The notes: generated by a model from the letters alone, not told the origin. A DNA stretch of 64,000 nucleotides from Amoebidium appalachense (GCA_963693365.1 CAVNZM010000010.1:1054001-1118000); one strand, 5' to 3'; positions 21,664 through 35,961 are shown, numbered from the stretch's first letter. Translations and numbers: made by a program.

Positions 21664-24600
21664 TTACTTAGCAGGCAAGCCCACAGCCATTACAATCGAA
21701 TCAGGCTCGCTCTGCAGCGTAGTGCACTTGGACGTGTACTGGCCGCACGTCTTCGTCACCGTGTTGTACACGGCAACCTGGCAGTTCTTCCTCGACTTGC
21801 ACCATGCAATGCACTTTGCCTGGCTGAACACCCTGACGCTGGCTCCAGCCCGCGTTGAATCGGGGCATGTCTCCGGGTTGACCAGTTCTGGACGGTTTAA
21901 AGGCTATAGTCAGAGGATGCAGATTGATTGGAGTGAGGATGTGTGTTTGTGTGTTTGTGTGTGGTTGTGGGTATGTTTGTGTGTTTGTGTGTTTGTCGGG
22001 CGGGCGGGGCGAGCGGGGGGCAGGATAGGGGGGGGGGGGGGGGGGGGGGGGGGCAGTAGGCAGGAACATCCTCGAGATATGATAACTAAAACCTATCGGC
22101 ATGACACTTTAAATCAAATCACGGCGTGAATCAAATGGCCCCCGAAAACAAATGTGGAAAGAAAAGCGGTAAGCAAACACAATAGACAACGGGCTCAATG
22201 GTGCAACGATGACTGGGAGTTTGTGAGGTTAGTGCATGTGAAAGTGTGTATGTGCGTACACGCACAAGGACGGGCGTGCAAAAGTGTTTTTATTTTCTCT
22301 TCTTTTCTTTTCATCGGATATGGGGGAGGGGGGCGGGGGGCGGGGGGGGGGGGGGGGGGGGGGGGGGCGGTAGATCTCCGTTTGTAACTTATTGATTGTG
22401 GGAGCCTCAGGGGGGAGGGGGGGGGGGGGGGGGGGAGACGAGGTAAAACTTACTCTGCAGTGTAGATGTGGTGGCTCCGGCGAGGGCAATCTTTTCGAAG
22501 CAGTAGGGCGACGTGAAACAGAAATTCAAAAGGGGAAAATACGTTGCGAACTGGCAGCCAGGGACTGTTCCGCATTTCTGGATACATGCCTCGTTTGAGG
22601 CGATCTCATTGAAAGCTTGTGTCTTGTATGTGCTCCCCACTACCACCGCCGGTTTGCACATAAAATCTTTTAGATTGACCTCAGACAAGAGGTTATTTGC
22701 AACACACGCGCCGTTCGGACCAGCACTAAAACCAGGGCTGCATGTACATTTGCGATATGCCTTGCCATAAGGGGTGCATGTGGCACCGTTGGGGCAGGGA
22801 TTTGGTTGACACACGCCGGTGGGTGCTGGGGTTGTGGTTGTGGTTGTTTGGGCTGGATTTGCTGATGGTGTGGTGGTAGCGGTAGCGGTAGTGGTAGTAG
22901 GAGTGGTAGTGGTGGTTGTAGCTACAGTCGTGGTGGTGGTGGCTGTGGCATTTGACACACACATGAAACCCCAGGTCTTGTCAAGTACTGGCACATATCC
23001 CCCGGCATTGCACTCGCAGGTAAAGGAACCTTGCGTGTTGGTGCATAGCGCTTCGTCCAATGCAGGGCAGTACTTTTTAGTACGCTCTGCATCGCTGCAC
23101 TCATCAATATCATCTGTGAAAAACAACATGGTGAGTGCCTCGCTTTTATATCATTAAGCCAGTTTAAGAGAGAATATATAGTACAGCGTACATGCAAGAG
23201 TCGGCTTGCACCCGATTCCTCTGCAAACCTCAATGTATCCGGTCTGGTTCTGTGACTTGGATGCAGCAGAGACTACGAACCCACACGGCCACACAAACAT
23301 ACACAACGCATTAAACACCGAAATGTGTGATGCTGCCACACGCGAGTAATGCAGAGGCTGCCACAAAGTGACCACCAAAGTGAGCCTGAGAATCCCACAA
23401 GATCCCATGCCACAATCCAAGCACTTACTATAAGAAGCCATGAATATGTGTCGTTGTAGGACATAATGATTATGATCAATTTTTACCAAAAAAGCATTGT
23501 TGCTCGGTGTACAATTGCCAAGATGTACTTACCGCACATAGCCGACACAATGGCAATCAACCCCGACTCTTGTGGGTCAATTTGCTTGGTTGCATTCAAT
23601 CGATATCCCGACGGACAAATGCAGTCGTAGGTAGAGCTATTAGGGGGAAACATTCCGGTTGCCGGGTCTACACTTGGAAAAAGTGGCACACACGTGCTTC
23701 CGGATGGGCATACGTCTTGTATTCCCGCCTTTGCACACGCAGTTTCATTAAGTGGCAAGATCACATCCACCGGGGCTCCAGTAGGCATCACTACCACGGG
23801 AACCGATGCTGTGGTCACCGTCACAATCCCCGGTGTCGCCAGGTCCCTGACAGCAGCACACACTTTCCCAGGCTGGTTGGTACTGGGTTGGATCACCTCT
23901 CCCGCATTGTTGCATGTACACGTGAAGGAGCCCTGGGTGTTGGTACAGGTTGCCTGGGTGGCGTTTGGGCAGTAGGTTGTGCCCATGCTGCATTCATCTA
24001 TGTCCCCTGTGGTGCAAACGCGGTTCAATGACATGTACAAGTCAGCATTTCTGATAATTGTATATGCCTGAGTGACTCTCTAGTCAGTGTTATTATGAGT
24101 AATATTGGACGCTATTCATCTTTCACTCCGAAGCGCTTCCACATACGGTCCGACGGTAAATGATTCTCTACTTGCGAGACTGCCAAACTTAGTACACACA
24201 CTGCCCGGTATTACTATCACAAAAAAAAGACGGTTTCTGTGATGCACTGAGACTATCTTAGCACACGTACAGTGTCCCCCGATGCAGACATCACATACAA
24301 CATACAAGCACACATCTACCCACAAGAATACATTAAATATTTGCTACAATTCAATGCGGCGCTGGCAGAAATCATATTATGGTTGGTTTTACTCACCGCA
24401 GTATTTCTTTGACGACACGACGGTACCGTTTGCATCAACGGTATCGATGGAGCGAAGATCATACCCAGTAGGGCACCGGCATTGGAACTGGTTGTCGGGA
24501 AGAACCACGCACGTGCTCTCAGGTGGGCAGTCGCTATTTAATATTCCGGCCTGCTGGCATGCAGTGTCATCCCGACGCACGAGTGGGCGTATACCTGCAG

Positions 24601-25098
24601 GGGGTGCTGATTTCGGTGTGTTACAAATTGGCCCTACAGCCGCAACGTTCCTTAGGCTTCACGGTGCATTACTCTTGGGAACCCAAAAAAGTCAATCCAC
24701 TTGGCATGACGGGTAGTTACCCACTTCGTAAAAATATTACAGCCACCAGGCTTTGCGCTAACTGTACACTAACGGACGTTTCTATTTCACAGCTCATGTT
24801 TCCTTACCCACCTATAGGACGTACTGTACGGGTCGGGCGTCTGCATGCAGCTGTAAAAGTTTTTTTGTTTCAACCGTGATGAGCGTGATTGGGTTGAAAC
24901 ATACACCAGGCAAGTTATCGTGAACAGTTGCACCACAAAGCAACCGGAAACAACACAGTTGAACACACACACGAGTATTCACAGTTACATGAATATTCAA
25001 CACTTGGGGGGGTCTTGGGAGAGATTCAAGCACTTACCAGCTGCAGAGCACAAGGCAAAGATGGCCGAGAGTGCCACCAGCAACCGTTGAGGAGCCAT
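21664..25098 (-). CDS. Secreted EGF-like/PAN-like multidomain protein
   Basis: Five exons, all joined by phase-1 introns: 25098-25038, 24594-24397, 24006-23533, 23113-22454 and 21887-21664, giving 538 residues. The donors are GTAAGT, GTGAGT, GTAAGT and GTAAGT. The start has a full GCCACCATGG context. Residues 1-20 are a signal peptide (LLVALSAIFALCSAA). There follow an EGF-like module (exon 2), calcium-binding EGF modules beginning DIDEC (starts of exons 3 and 4), a second exon-2-type EGF, a Thr-rich mucin-like linker and another EGF in exon 4, then two Cys-rich PAN/apple-like modules (end of exon 4 and exon 5). It is probably an extracellular or surface adhesion protein. The PAN assignment rests on cysteine spacing only. 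A head-to-head paralog starts at 27059. Confidence 0.88.
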
Positions 25099-25673
25099 GG
25101 TGGCAGCAGAAAGAACACGCCGCGTAAATAAATGAAATGTGTTCAAAGATCAAGATTTCTCTGCCTCTAGATACTGGCCTGAATGTGTTACTCACAAAAG
25201 ATACCGGAGACAATGAATGCAGGTGCACAATTCCTCGACGGCCCGTGCCCGAACGAAACTGTGGCAGTTTGGCAAATAGACTGAGTTTATGTACTGGCAC
25301 GGGTTTAGGCTTTGGAATTTATGGAATGACAGCAGCCTGCTATGGTATTTATGCGCGAATATCGGGTGACTATTCACAGCAGCTCATGTATTAGTAGACA
25401 TGTTCTGATTGGTTCAGGGCTCGTGTACTCTTGGGGATAGTTTTTGTCATATATATACATATATAGGTCACATGCACATGTGTGGGCACGCAGACCTTGA
25501 TGTTCCCGAGTTCATCTCAGCTGCCATTCTGTGGGCTAGAGTATTTTATGTAAACTGTTACAGTAGCCCATGCATCATATCACAAATTGATGCACGTATG
25601 CGTACTGATGTGCACGCGCGTTTCCTTTCGAAATATGCATATGGCAAGGGCGATCGTGATATATGAGCTGCGG

Positions 25674-25767
25674 AGGGGGGGGGGGGGGGGGGGGGGGGGA
25701 GGGGGGTGGGGGGGGGGGGGGGGGGGGGGGGGAGGGGGGAGGGTGGGGGGGGGGGAGGGGGGGAGGG

Positions 25768-25815
<48 letters not shown>

Positions 25816-25983
25816 GGGGGGGGGGGGGGGGAGGGGGGGGGAGGCTCGAGCTCGAGAGGCGAAGGCATGCTTGCGATTGGGCGATTAATATTATGTGTTG
25901 CCCCATGCATTCCGTAACTAGTTAATCTTTTTTTTTCTTTATTTTTTGTCTTCTTTTCTTTCTTTCTCTCTAGATCTTTCTTT

Positions 25984-26047
<64 letters not shown>

Positions 26048-26076
26048 TTCTTTTTTTCTTTCTTTCTTTTTTTTTT

Positions 26077-26107
<31 letters not shown>

Positions 26108-26112
26108 GGGGG
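25674..26112. repeat. Poly-G block and (TTTC)n tract
   Basis: G runs broken by single A or T bases extend over about 170 bases. After unique sequence, TTTC repeats and a T/G homopolymer pair follow. Read on the other strand, the latter is a C run followed by A-rich GAAA repeats. Confidence 0.9.
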
Positions 26113-26971
26113 ATATTATAATTATTCGCAGAACACTGACTGCCTGAGTGCCACGCACTGTGCCTCTCCTGCACCATCTCGCATGCACATGTTCAAAGAT
26201 TATTTATTCGTGGATGCGGAACAGTACTGTAAAATCATACGTGAAAGCAGACGCTTGATCACACGATGTACATACATGACATGGCGCTAACGATTATAGC
26301 TATATTGGGAGAGCGGATGTCTTTTGCTTATTACGATAACCCGTACGATATGCATTTTGCTACATGTACATGACCGTTAGTAAGCCTCCTTTTTCAAGCA
26401 CGTGTGCACATGGGGGTTTACGAAGATATGTATATATCACAAACGGTACCGTGGCACATGAATAATTATATAAACAATTCCGCTTGCCAAGGCCGGTATG
26501 TGTGCCGTGACGAAACTGAGCCAGCTAACTTGATGCGGTGCTCATTGCACAATGACCTCATTGAGCAAAGTCAGTCACAAGATCTATTCGTCAACAGAAC
26601 TTGTCCCAGCTCAGCTTAGCCAATCATGCCGTCGCATTGGATGCTGAAAAGAATTCAAACAGGCCCAAAGCTATGTCATTGAAAATGTTGGGCGGAGGCC
26701 GCGTCAACTTGAACCTGACCAATACATTGTACCCTTTTTCATTTTGCCCGAAGCTTTCATGGTCCCACATACATCTACGTATACGTAATAGTGACTAGTT
26801 AGTAGTTTGCAGTTTTCACGGAGTCACAACTTTTCAGCGTCAGGGGAATCACCCGAAGTTCAGATAAAATTTGTGCTTTTGCATACCAGTTTGCTTTTGC
26901 ATACCAGAGGATAAAACGTGTCGACTCGAGATTCCAACAAATAGTTATACTGCCTATGTCATAACCCGTAG

Positions 26972-26978
26972 TATAAAA
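26972..26978 (+). promoter_or_regulatory. TATA box of the plus-strand EGF/PAN gene
   Basis: TATAAAA lies 80 bases upstream of the ATG at 27059, which would leave a 5' leader of about 50 bases. A similar GGATAAAA lies at about 26910. Confidence 0.55.
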
Positions 26979-27058
26979 CGCTCTGCGGGCTCACAAACTA
27001 TTGTGCCATTGTTCAGGCACGTCCGTTGACGCCAGAAGCGGTGTATTCTGAAGTCATC

Positions 27059-27729
27059 ATGACACTTGTGACTCCTGCAGTGCGCCTGGCGTTCGCCCTC
27101 GCGGCCCTGGCGAGTCCTGCGACACTTGTTTCCGCACAAGGCAAGTGCCTGGTGATGTCTCATTGCTTGTCACGGCTTGCACTATCACGGGTATTGCCAT
27201 GATAAGTAGTCTCATTTGTAGTTAGTGAAATTGGAATGACACAGGTGCAGTGACTTGAAACCAAGTGTTAGTGTATAACGGCAAGTCACCGAGTCCATCA
27301 TGCATGTGTGCCCTGCCCCCCGTGAAACCATTTTTGCTATTGATATCTCCCAGACAGCTAATCAAACTTTGTGCACCACACAGCATCAGCATTTCCTGCA
27401 GCAACCACGCCCCTGAGTTTGGACGAGGAAAATATTGTGTGTGACAGCACCGCTCTGGCGGACTTTAAGTTCAATGAGTTGGCGGCGGCTAGCAAGAAAT
27501 GCCAGGACCTGAAGTCGGACTGTGTTTTCATTTCACGGTCAACAAAAGCCGGATCCAAGATATACCTGTACAAGGAGTGCAATAAGGCCAAGAAGGCCAA
27601 AAGCCCCACCAGCTACCGAATCTACTACAACAAAAACAGTATGTGACTCACCTACTTAAGAATTTCCTCATGAGTTGTGTCCGGATCCGTGGGCCTCTCT
27701 CCATTCTATTCCCTTTTTAACTTTCCCTT

Positions 27730-27814
<85 letters not shown>

Positions 27815-27882
27815 ACACAAGAACACACAAGTAATTTTTGAAAGCAGATTGAAGCACACACACACACCCATACACACACGTG

Positions 27883-27914
<32 letters not shown>

Positions 27915-30900
27915 TCTCCCCCCCCCCCCCTCTCCCTCTCTCATGGCTACCACCAGACCCTAACTAAACTCATAAACACTCAAAACACTCACAACACTGT
28001 CCACACTTTCGCCTCCAGTTTTCGAAAATGAAGAGTCCACCGCCTCCTACCCTACCTGCCTGGATGACCCCCTGAACGTATACGAAGGCAAAGACGTCAC
28101 CTACTGCTCCAGTCTCTGCACCAACGAGGGCAACTGCAGGGCAATGCAGTACAGTTTTGCCACAAAGACCTGCAAGTTGTTCACTTCCCCATGCCAAAAG
28201 TTTGGCCCGGCAGAGGTCAGGACCATCTATCTGCAGAACACACGTAAGTCCCCCCTCAGCCTTCCCTCCCTCCCCCCCACACGAAGAAAAAGAGAAATAA
28301 AAAAGGTCCACTTCATCCCCTTTACTTCATATGCATACGTACATGAAATGTGCAGAGGTCTTACTGCATACAGTCGTATCCGCCACTGGGATAATAGCAC
28401 TTAACTTTTCTGTCATGTTCTTCTCGGCTGTGCTTAATTAATGCAGCATACGCATAGATTCGAGCTTAGAATAGTATATAAACATGTGAGACAAAACTAA
28501 CTGTACCCTGTCCAGGTCACGAGGATTCGTGCTCCTCTCAAGACAGAAACGATTTGCTGTCCGTGCAACCGTGCTATGCAAATGGAAAGACCATTTTCAG
28601 TGCACCGCTCGATGCTGGCTCGTACGTCAAGTGTGGTTGCCAGTGCAACGCAGGCTTCACCTTCATCGATGACATGAACCCACGTTGCGAAGGTATATTC
28701 CCCATGCCTGTCACATTGGTTTAGCTTGATGCCTTGAATACATATGTCACGTGAAGATGCTTTGATTGCCTGTGTTATACATAACTTACGGTACAAACCT
28801 ACAGTACAATGCACTAGGATTGTTGTGTCTAGCCCGGTGTGCATGCGTGGTTTACAGCTGGATACTGCGCCATGGTACTCTTTGGCCGTCCCCCTCTCCC
28901 TGCCGATACCTACACACACACAGAAAATTAAATTTTTCACACACACTTGCACATTGTCACTGCACTCACATACTGTTACAGCATTATCAGAATAAATGTG
29001 GAGCAGAGGCAGGATTCGGTCCTGTGACCTCTGTAAGGGACAATCACTTCTACATAGCGGATCGAGAGTAGAGAGGTACGCAGGAAGTGGTTTGAGATCT
29101 CGGATCCTCCGGTACCATCTGAGGATGGTCCGGCTGGTTTATATACCTGGGCGGATGCCAGTCCGCGAATACATCGTCCAATAGGATTACAGTTAGTCTC
29201 TCAGGATAGATCGGGATTATGTACTAGCCAATAGGAAGACAGTTATGTTTCCTGGCGTATGTGGCCCCAGGCGGTCCCCAAGTACGCGGGGACGGGATAG
29301 GCGGGAACAGGCTAAGTGCGTGACTGGGAAGATCAGGAATAAACAGATATGTAGACTGTTCTATCATAACAAGCATATGGGCCTGTGGGCTGAATCATTT
29401 CACGATCTTAATTGGTGCATTAGCAACCGACTGTCACACGTGTTGTCCACCCCGATCTCAGTACAGCTCCGCTAATGTGACCCATGTGCCCCAGGGATAA
29501 ACGAGTGTGTTGAGGGTACGCACACATGCAGAGGCATGTCATCGTGTGTCGAGACTGGTGGCTCATTTTCGTGCAGCTGCCCAAAGGGCTTCATTCTTAC
29601 TAACTTAACTACGAAAGGCTTCTATGATTGTGGGAGGTGTTCCCTCTTTTTTTTTTTTTTTTTTTTTTTTTTATAAAAGAAAATCGTGATCACACCCTAG
29701 CTAACTACTATATCGCTAGAATGACGTAACATACTATTACACATACACACACGGGCACGTGTGAAGTGGACATACTCACACCACACCCACCCACACCCAC
29801 ACACAGACCCCATCCCCGGTGCCATCGTTTCATGAGCATGTCTCTGCAGTCTAGAACAGCCTTTGTAAAATACCTTGTAGTGAGAAAAAAAAGAATTCCT
29901 TGCACCTTTTTAACTCCACCCCTCTCTCTCCTCAGCTCCGAACGAGTGTGAAAATGGCCAGCACACGTGTGGAACCATGGCCACCTGCGTCAAGAATCCA
30001 ACATCGTTCACATGCACCTGCCAGAAGGGCTTTGTTCTCTCACCACTGACAAACGGAAAGTACAACTGCTGTAAGTGAACCTTTGTCCCATCTTCACTAA
30101 ACTGGTGATAACTTAGCTGCTGGGGGGGCGAGAGTTCTTCCGCCTGTCCGTGGAGTTCACTACCGTATGGTGATCTGCAGGTCTTTCTCTTTGGAGTTTG
30201 TATGTGAGTGTTTGTGAACTTATTACAAATGAATCAATAATTCTTGTTCTGTATGTGAGTGTTTGTGAACCTATTAATGAATCAATAATTCTTGTTCTAT
30301 GTCATTTTCTAGATATGGGCCTGTCTGACAGTAGGGCACGACGACATTGCTCTTACCACCAACTCAAAGGTAAATCCAACTAGCTGTCGTACTTGTGTAT
30401 TGCTGCAGACACGAGACAGCCCGGGATAATAAGGGTTTGAGTGACGACTCAATAGTGTGCAGACTTTATTAATAGTCTGGGTGCCAACCCCATGTGCCTT
30501 AGTTTAGTGACACGATAGATAGAGGATAGCTAGCTTACGGTGCCGCCCTTCTAGCTAATGAGTGGAGTGCCGTCTCCAGAGATAGTATGGTGTGAAGCGT
30601 TTTCTGACAGGAGGCACTACCAAAACCACCTGACCACCACCACCATGCCTCTTGCTACGAATTTTTCACTGAGTACACGCGCTGACCACATTCACATGCA
30701 GTGAACGACCTCTGCAAAACTAACCCCTGCCCGGTTGGTTCAACCTCATGCACCAACGTTGGCGCCTCCTCGTTCAACTGCACCTGTCCAACCAAGTTCG
30801 GCTTCACACTCAGCGCTGACAAAACACGGTGTGAATCTCAATATCAGAAAATCAAAATCGTGCAAATAGCCTCAGGCTACAGGTGTATTCGGAACAGCAA

Positions 30901-31083
30901 TGGTGCCATGCCCATAATTCTTGATAAAACTGATTCCCTTGAATTGTGTGCGAGTTATTGCCGAGACTACGAAGATTGCCAATTCATCAGCTACAATGCA
31001 AAGAAAAAAATATGCCAGATCTCGTTGACTTGTACAAACAAGGAAGCCGTCAAGGACACCGTCAGCTATGCTTACATGGGTAT

Positions 31084-31118
<35 letters not shown>

Positions 31119-31898
31119 CGGCCCCCAACACCAACACCGTCTCAAAAAATAAAATAAAAAAAATAAAAAAAATAAAAAAAGGAAAGAATTAATACAACTT
31201 ACCTAGCCTACCACCACCGACAGCAGCAGCCTCAATGATTTTAGGCAGTAACATACAACAAATCTGATCTCACTAATGAGGATTGTTGTTTTTTCATACC
31301 CGAGAGTATTTGAAATTCGGACATATCAAACTACGATATATAGCTGCACAACTTATATATGTATGAATGGCACAAAGTCATCTCCTATTAGGGTAGAATG
31401 CTTGAGCACCATGGAACCCCCCCCCCCCCCCCCCCCCCCAACCCCCCTCCCCACAACTTCCCTCGGTCTGAGTCCTAAAGTTTGGTCCCAATGCGCCTCG
31501 GTCCAAGGAGACTAACTATATATGCCGATCTGGATGTGCTCAGTATGTGCCATGTTCTACTTGTGACATTGGTGCAGGTGCACGTGCCCACATTTGAAAC
31601 ACTTTAGAGTATCATTATGGTGTTAAATTACAGTGGCTCTACCCTGGCTGGCAGCTAACCCTACCCTTGTTTAACCCACACAGAGTTCAGATACCCAGGT
31701 ACCTGCCCCATGCGTTTTCTGTTGAAGACAGTCAACAAGGTGGTGGATATGGCGGAGTGTGTTGTTCGCTGCCGAAGCAACAAAGACTGCAAGGGTATTG
31801 ACTATGTGGTTAGCAGTCAGACATGCAACCTGTATAAGAAATGCGAAGGTATGCCGGAAGCCAACAATGATTACGCTGTACCCATGTTGTTGGTATAG
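27059..31898 (+). CDS. Secreted EGF-like/PAN-like multidomain protein, paralog
   Basis: Eight exons with phase-1 introns throughout: 27059-27140, 27384-27638, 28019-28243, 28516-28692, 29495-29629, 29936-30070, 30702-31079 and 31684-31898, giving 533 residues ending at TAG. Residues 1-27 are a signal peptide (LAFALAALASPATLVSAQ). Exons 2 and 3 encode PAN-like Cys modules, exons 4-6 EGF-like modules (INEC and PNEC starts), exon 7 an EGF followed by a PAN-like module, and exon 8 a PAN-like module. The first donor is AAG followed by GCAAGT, so intron 1 is GC-AG. The exon 5 donor is the least certain: the chosen one splits the module's last Cys codon and converts it to Ser. Module content and length match the divergent paralog at 21664-25098, but the module order differs. 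Location is probably extracellular. Confidence 0.88.
27141..27383 (+). other. GC-AG intron 1 of the plus-strand EGF/PAN gene
   Basis: The donor CAAG followed by GCAAGT matches the strong GC-donor consensus. The acceptor is CCACACAG. The join is phase 1 and keeps the reading frame directly after the signal peptide. Confidence 0.7.
27732..27812. repeat. (CA)n microsatellite in EGF/PAN intron 2
   Basis: A pure CA tract of about 80 bases, followed downstream by C runs. Confidence 0.9.
30200..30298. repeat. Tandem duplication of a ~50-base unit
   Basis: Copies at 30200-30250 and 30251-30298 share GTATGTGAGTGTTTGTGAAC and AATCAATAATTCTTGTTCT, with only a few differences. It lies in EGF/PAN intron 6. 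Confidence 0.85.
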
Positions 31899-32632
31899 AC
31901 CCGGGCCGAGAGCGTTACCCACCGTCACCCGACACTATGATACCAAAAGACAAACCGAGACGAAAATTCATTCACTGAGCTATTTTAATTTAGTGAAGTA
32001 TCTCTATCCATGGATGCAAGCTTACCCTTATATAGTAACATACAATACGGTACGGCTCCTAGTGTCTGACCACACTTTGACAAATTATCAATATCTCTGC
32101 AAAACTTGCACTCATCAGTTCAGTACTTATAGTGCCCCGCCGGTATTTATAGTCACTCTATGCATCATGCGACGACCCCAAGAGAGCTGGCGCCCCTGCC
32201 TACATTTTTGCTCAGCCTACCTGTCATCAGCGAGCATATATATTGGACACGTCTGCATTTGCCAAGTGCTTCGGTATTGGGTTTTATCTTTTTTTTTGGT
32301 TGCTCGCATTACCATTACCATGAAACCATCCAGTTGAAGGTGTTAAACTACTGCTTCAGCTGCTTGGATCCATTTCTTTATTAGACCATGAAAAACAGTG
32401 TTAAATACAGCTAGCAGTCACAGATACGTAGGGTGACAGGTACTGCAGGGTATATGTAGTCTGGTAGGCGTAGAATTAGTGTAGGTTCAACTTGTGACTA
32501 TGTAATCAAAACCAGTCTGAGGGCCTGCAGCAGCAACCCGGTTTTTAGTGTAGTCAAAGTTTTGGGTTGGCTGTGGAACAAATTTTTACGTTGATGGTCA
32601 ACTAGACTATGCAATACGAGAAATCTTGACAC

Positions 32633-32638
32633 AATAAA
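32633..32638 (+). terminator. Possible poly(A) signal of the plus-strand EGF/PAN gene
   Basis: AATAAA lies about 735 bases after the stop codon, followed by TCTTGTTCTT. No closer AATAAA is evident on this strand. Confidence 0.35.
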
Positions 32639-33151
32639 TCTTGTTCTTAGACCTGTATAACAATATGCAAAGGTGCTTACCTAGTGTAAGTTGAAGATGT
32701 TTTTCCTTAAAACGTCTTCCCTGTTTTCGTCACAATGCTAGTCCTTTGTGAAAGATGTGGTGTTAGCGTGTGTGTGTGTCCGCGGAGGGGGGGGGGGGGG
32801 GGGGGGGGGATACCGATGGCGTGTGTGTGTGTCTCCGGAGGGGGGGGGGGGGGGGAGGGGGTGGGAGGAGCAATGTCAGTTTCTGGGAGCGATGCGTGTG
32901 CCTTGTCCACATGCATGTGTAGGCATTTGTTCCTGCGTTACGTGTGCTCAATCTTGGGACGATGATCTGCATGCACACGTGGTCGTGCCACGTTGAGTAT
33001 ATTGTATATTAGACAGTTGTATAACCAGAGGGTCCCTTTATAGTTGGGACAGTTGTCTCAGCTTGCCGTTCCGACTGTGACAGCATTTGCGAAAGGGTCC
33101 ATGACGTGTGTGAGCATCTGTGCGCATGTGTGGGAGTGTGCATGCCTGTAT

Positions 33152-33435
<284 letters not shown>

Positions 33436-33710
33436 CACCCCCCCCTTCCCTCCCGCGTAGGCCTTCCATACCCAATCACACAGACAAAACTTTGTCTCCT
33501 TGTAGAATCGATGTGTTGGGGTATCACTGCACGCTTAAATAACGTGGCCTTCAATCTATTGTGCAAGGATAGGCAGAAATATAGACACATGCACACGCAC
33601 GCCACACACATTAACAAACAATTACACAGACAAGCACACACAAACCAACAAACAGACACACAAACCACACACCTGTGCGATTATACACACACACACAAAA
33701 CACAATAACC

Positions 33711-33963
<253 letters not shown>

Positions 33964-34989
33964 CCATTACCACCATCCCCCCTCCCCCCCCTCCTGCTTT
34001 TTCAACATTGTTTTTCTTCGCGCTGTTTCACGTGTTTCTGCCCTATCCACGAGACTCTGATTTCTCGCCTCTCCATATTTTATTTGTCGTCAATGTCATA
34101 AAAGAAAAAGGGTACACTCAATACACAGTCATTAACGGAACGATTTGTGAATCAAAAGTTGCCAGTAACTACCTCCTCCCTCCCCCACCTCCCCCCGCGC
34201 TCCCCCCTCCTCCTCTTTCTCCCCCCCCCCCCCCCCCCCCCCCCCGCCCCCCCCCCCCCTCCCCCCCTCTTCCCCCCCCCCCCCAAAAAAAAAAATAAAA
34301 AAAAAATAAAAACAAATTGCCCACATCATATTACCAACCTTTCCCGGTCAATCTCGAAACTTATCTCCACACCTCTCTTTCCCGTCTCACCTGCCTACCA
34401 ACCCGTTTGCACCTTGTTCACAACAATTCCCTTATTTCCCACCATTTAATTTTGATTTTATACCGCAGCACTAACTGAAGCCGCCATGCAATCGAGAGCA
34501 TTTGGCCTTCCTATCGTAGTCCCGTTTCCTCCTCACGACCCAGCTCCCCTACTCCTTCCTCCTACTGCTCCCCTTCTCCCACCTCACAACACCCATACAC
34601 TAGCTGGCGCACGCACACGCTGAGACGCACGCACGCATGCACGCACGCATGCAGACACGCACGCACGCACGTACGCACGCACGCACGCACGCACGCGCGC
34701 ACGCGCACACACATATACACACAGACACAAACACAAGCCACACAATTCAAGCCATACAATTCAAGCCACACAATTCAAGCGTCAAAATTGCACACAAAAT
34801 GAATGGCAAGCAACGCTCAGCCTCGCTTAGTAGGAAGTCTTAATTTTTTTTAACATCAACTTGAATTGAACCTTTTCCACTTCTTTTTAAAAATTGATTT
34901 GTGTCCTCGTGTGCACTTACCCAGAGTTGTGCAATCGACGGAGGTGCCCCCTTCACTGTCGAGTGAATGGGTAGGTGTGGTCGCCCCCA

Positions 34990-35034
<45 letters not shown>

Positions 35035-35319
35035 CGGGCTATCGGGCATAGTCCTTCCTGCATAGAGTTCCGTGCACACGGACACACACACACACACAAG
35101 ATCACTCACTCACTATCTTACACATCGGCTCTATCATCGGGTGTGATATCCAAAAATCTACCCTATCTGCTTTACCGTTGCTCGAATATCTTCTTTTTTA
35201 TTTTTTATTCAGTACTGAATAGAAATTATGTATGATGCTTTTTAATGCTCGGCATATCATCAGTCCCCTTCTATCGTCCCCCCCTCCCCTCTTCTTCGCC
35301 CCCCGTACCCTCCCTGCCC

Positions 35320-35389
<70 letters not shown>

Positions 35390-35499
35390 CGGCCCTCATC
35401 GCAGTACCCGCGCCTACCATGAAGGGAAATACTGTGTGCACACACGAACATATTAGATGTGGGTGGGAACGATTATGCCACTTAGTGTATCATGTGTGT

Positions 35500-35504
<5 letters not shown>

Positions 35505-35597
<93 letters not shown>

Positions 35598-35707
35598 TCT
35601 AGATCCAGCATGGGTGTTAGTTATTTGCAAACATCAGTCGTGATGCAGGAACACAGGAAGGTATGAAATGTGCATTTGTGTGTGTGTGTGTGTGTGTGTT
35701 GTGTGTG

Positions 35708-35753
<46 letters not shown>

Positions 35754-35800
35754 TGCGTGTGTGCATGCGTGCTGTGCGTGCACGCATGTGTGCATGCATG

Positions 35801-35856
<56 letters not shown>

Positions 35857-35908
35857 CGTGAGTGTGTCTGTGTGCGTGCGTGCGCGCGCGTGTCTGTGCG
35901 TGCGCGCG

Positions 35909-35961
<53 letters not shown>

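Larger units (their letters stand above)
25099..27058. promoter_or_regulatory. Shared 2-kb intergenic region between the two EGF/PAN genes
   Basis: It separates two divergent starts and should hold both promoters. It contains a long G-rich block (25674-25843), a (TTTC)n tract (25976-26068) and a T run followed by a G run (26068-26112). Otherwise it is unique AT-balanced DNA without a gene. Confidence 0.6.

Noticed and set aside
32156-32340. Frame starting MHHATTPRELAPLP after the EGF/PAN stop
   Set aside because: It probably belongs to the 3' untranslated region of the EGF/PAN gene. It has no domain and no splice support.
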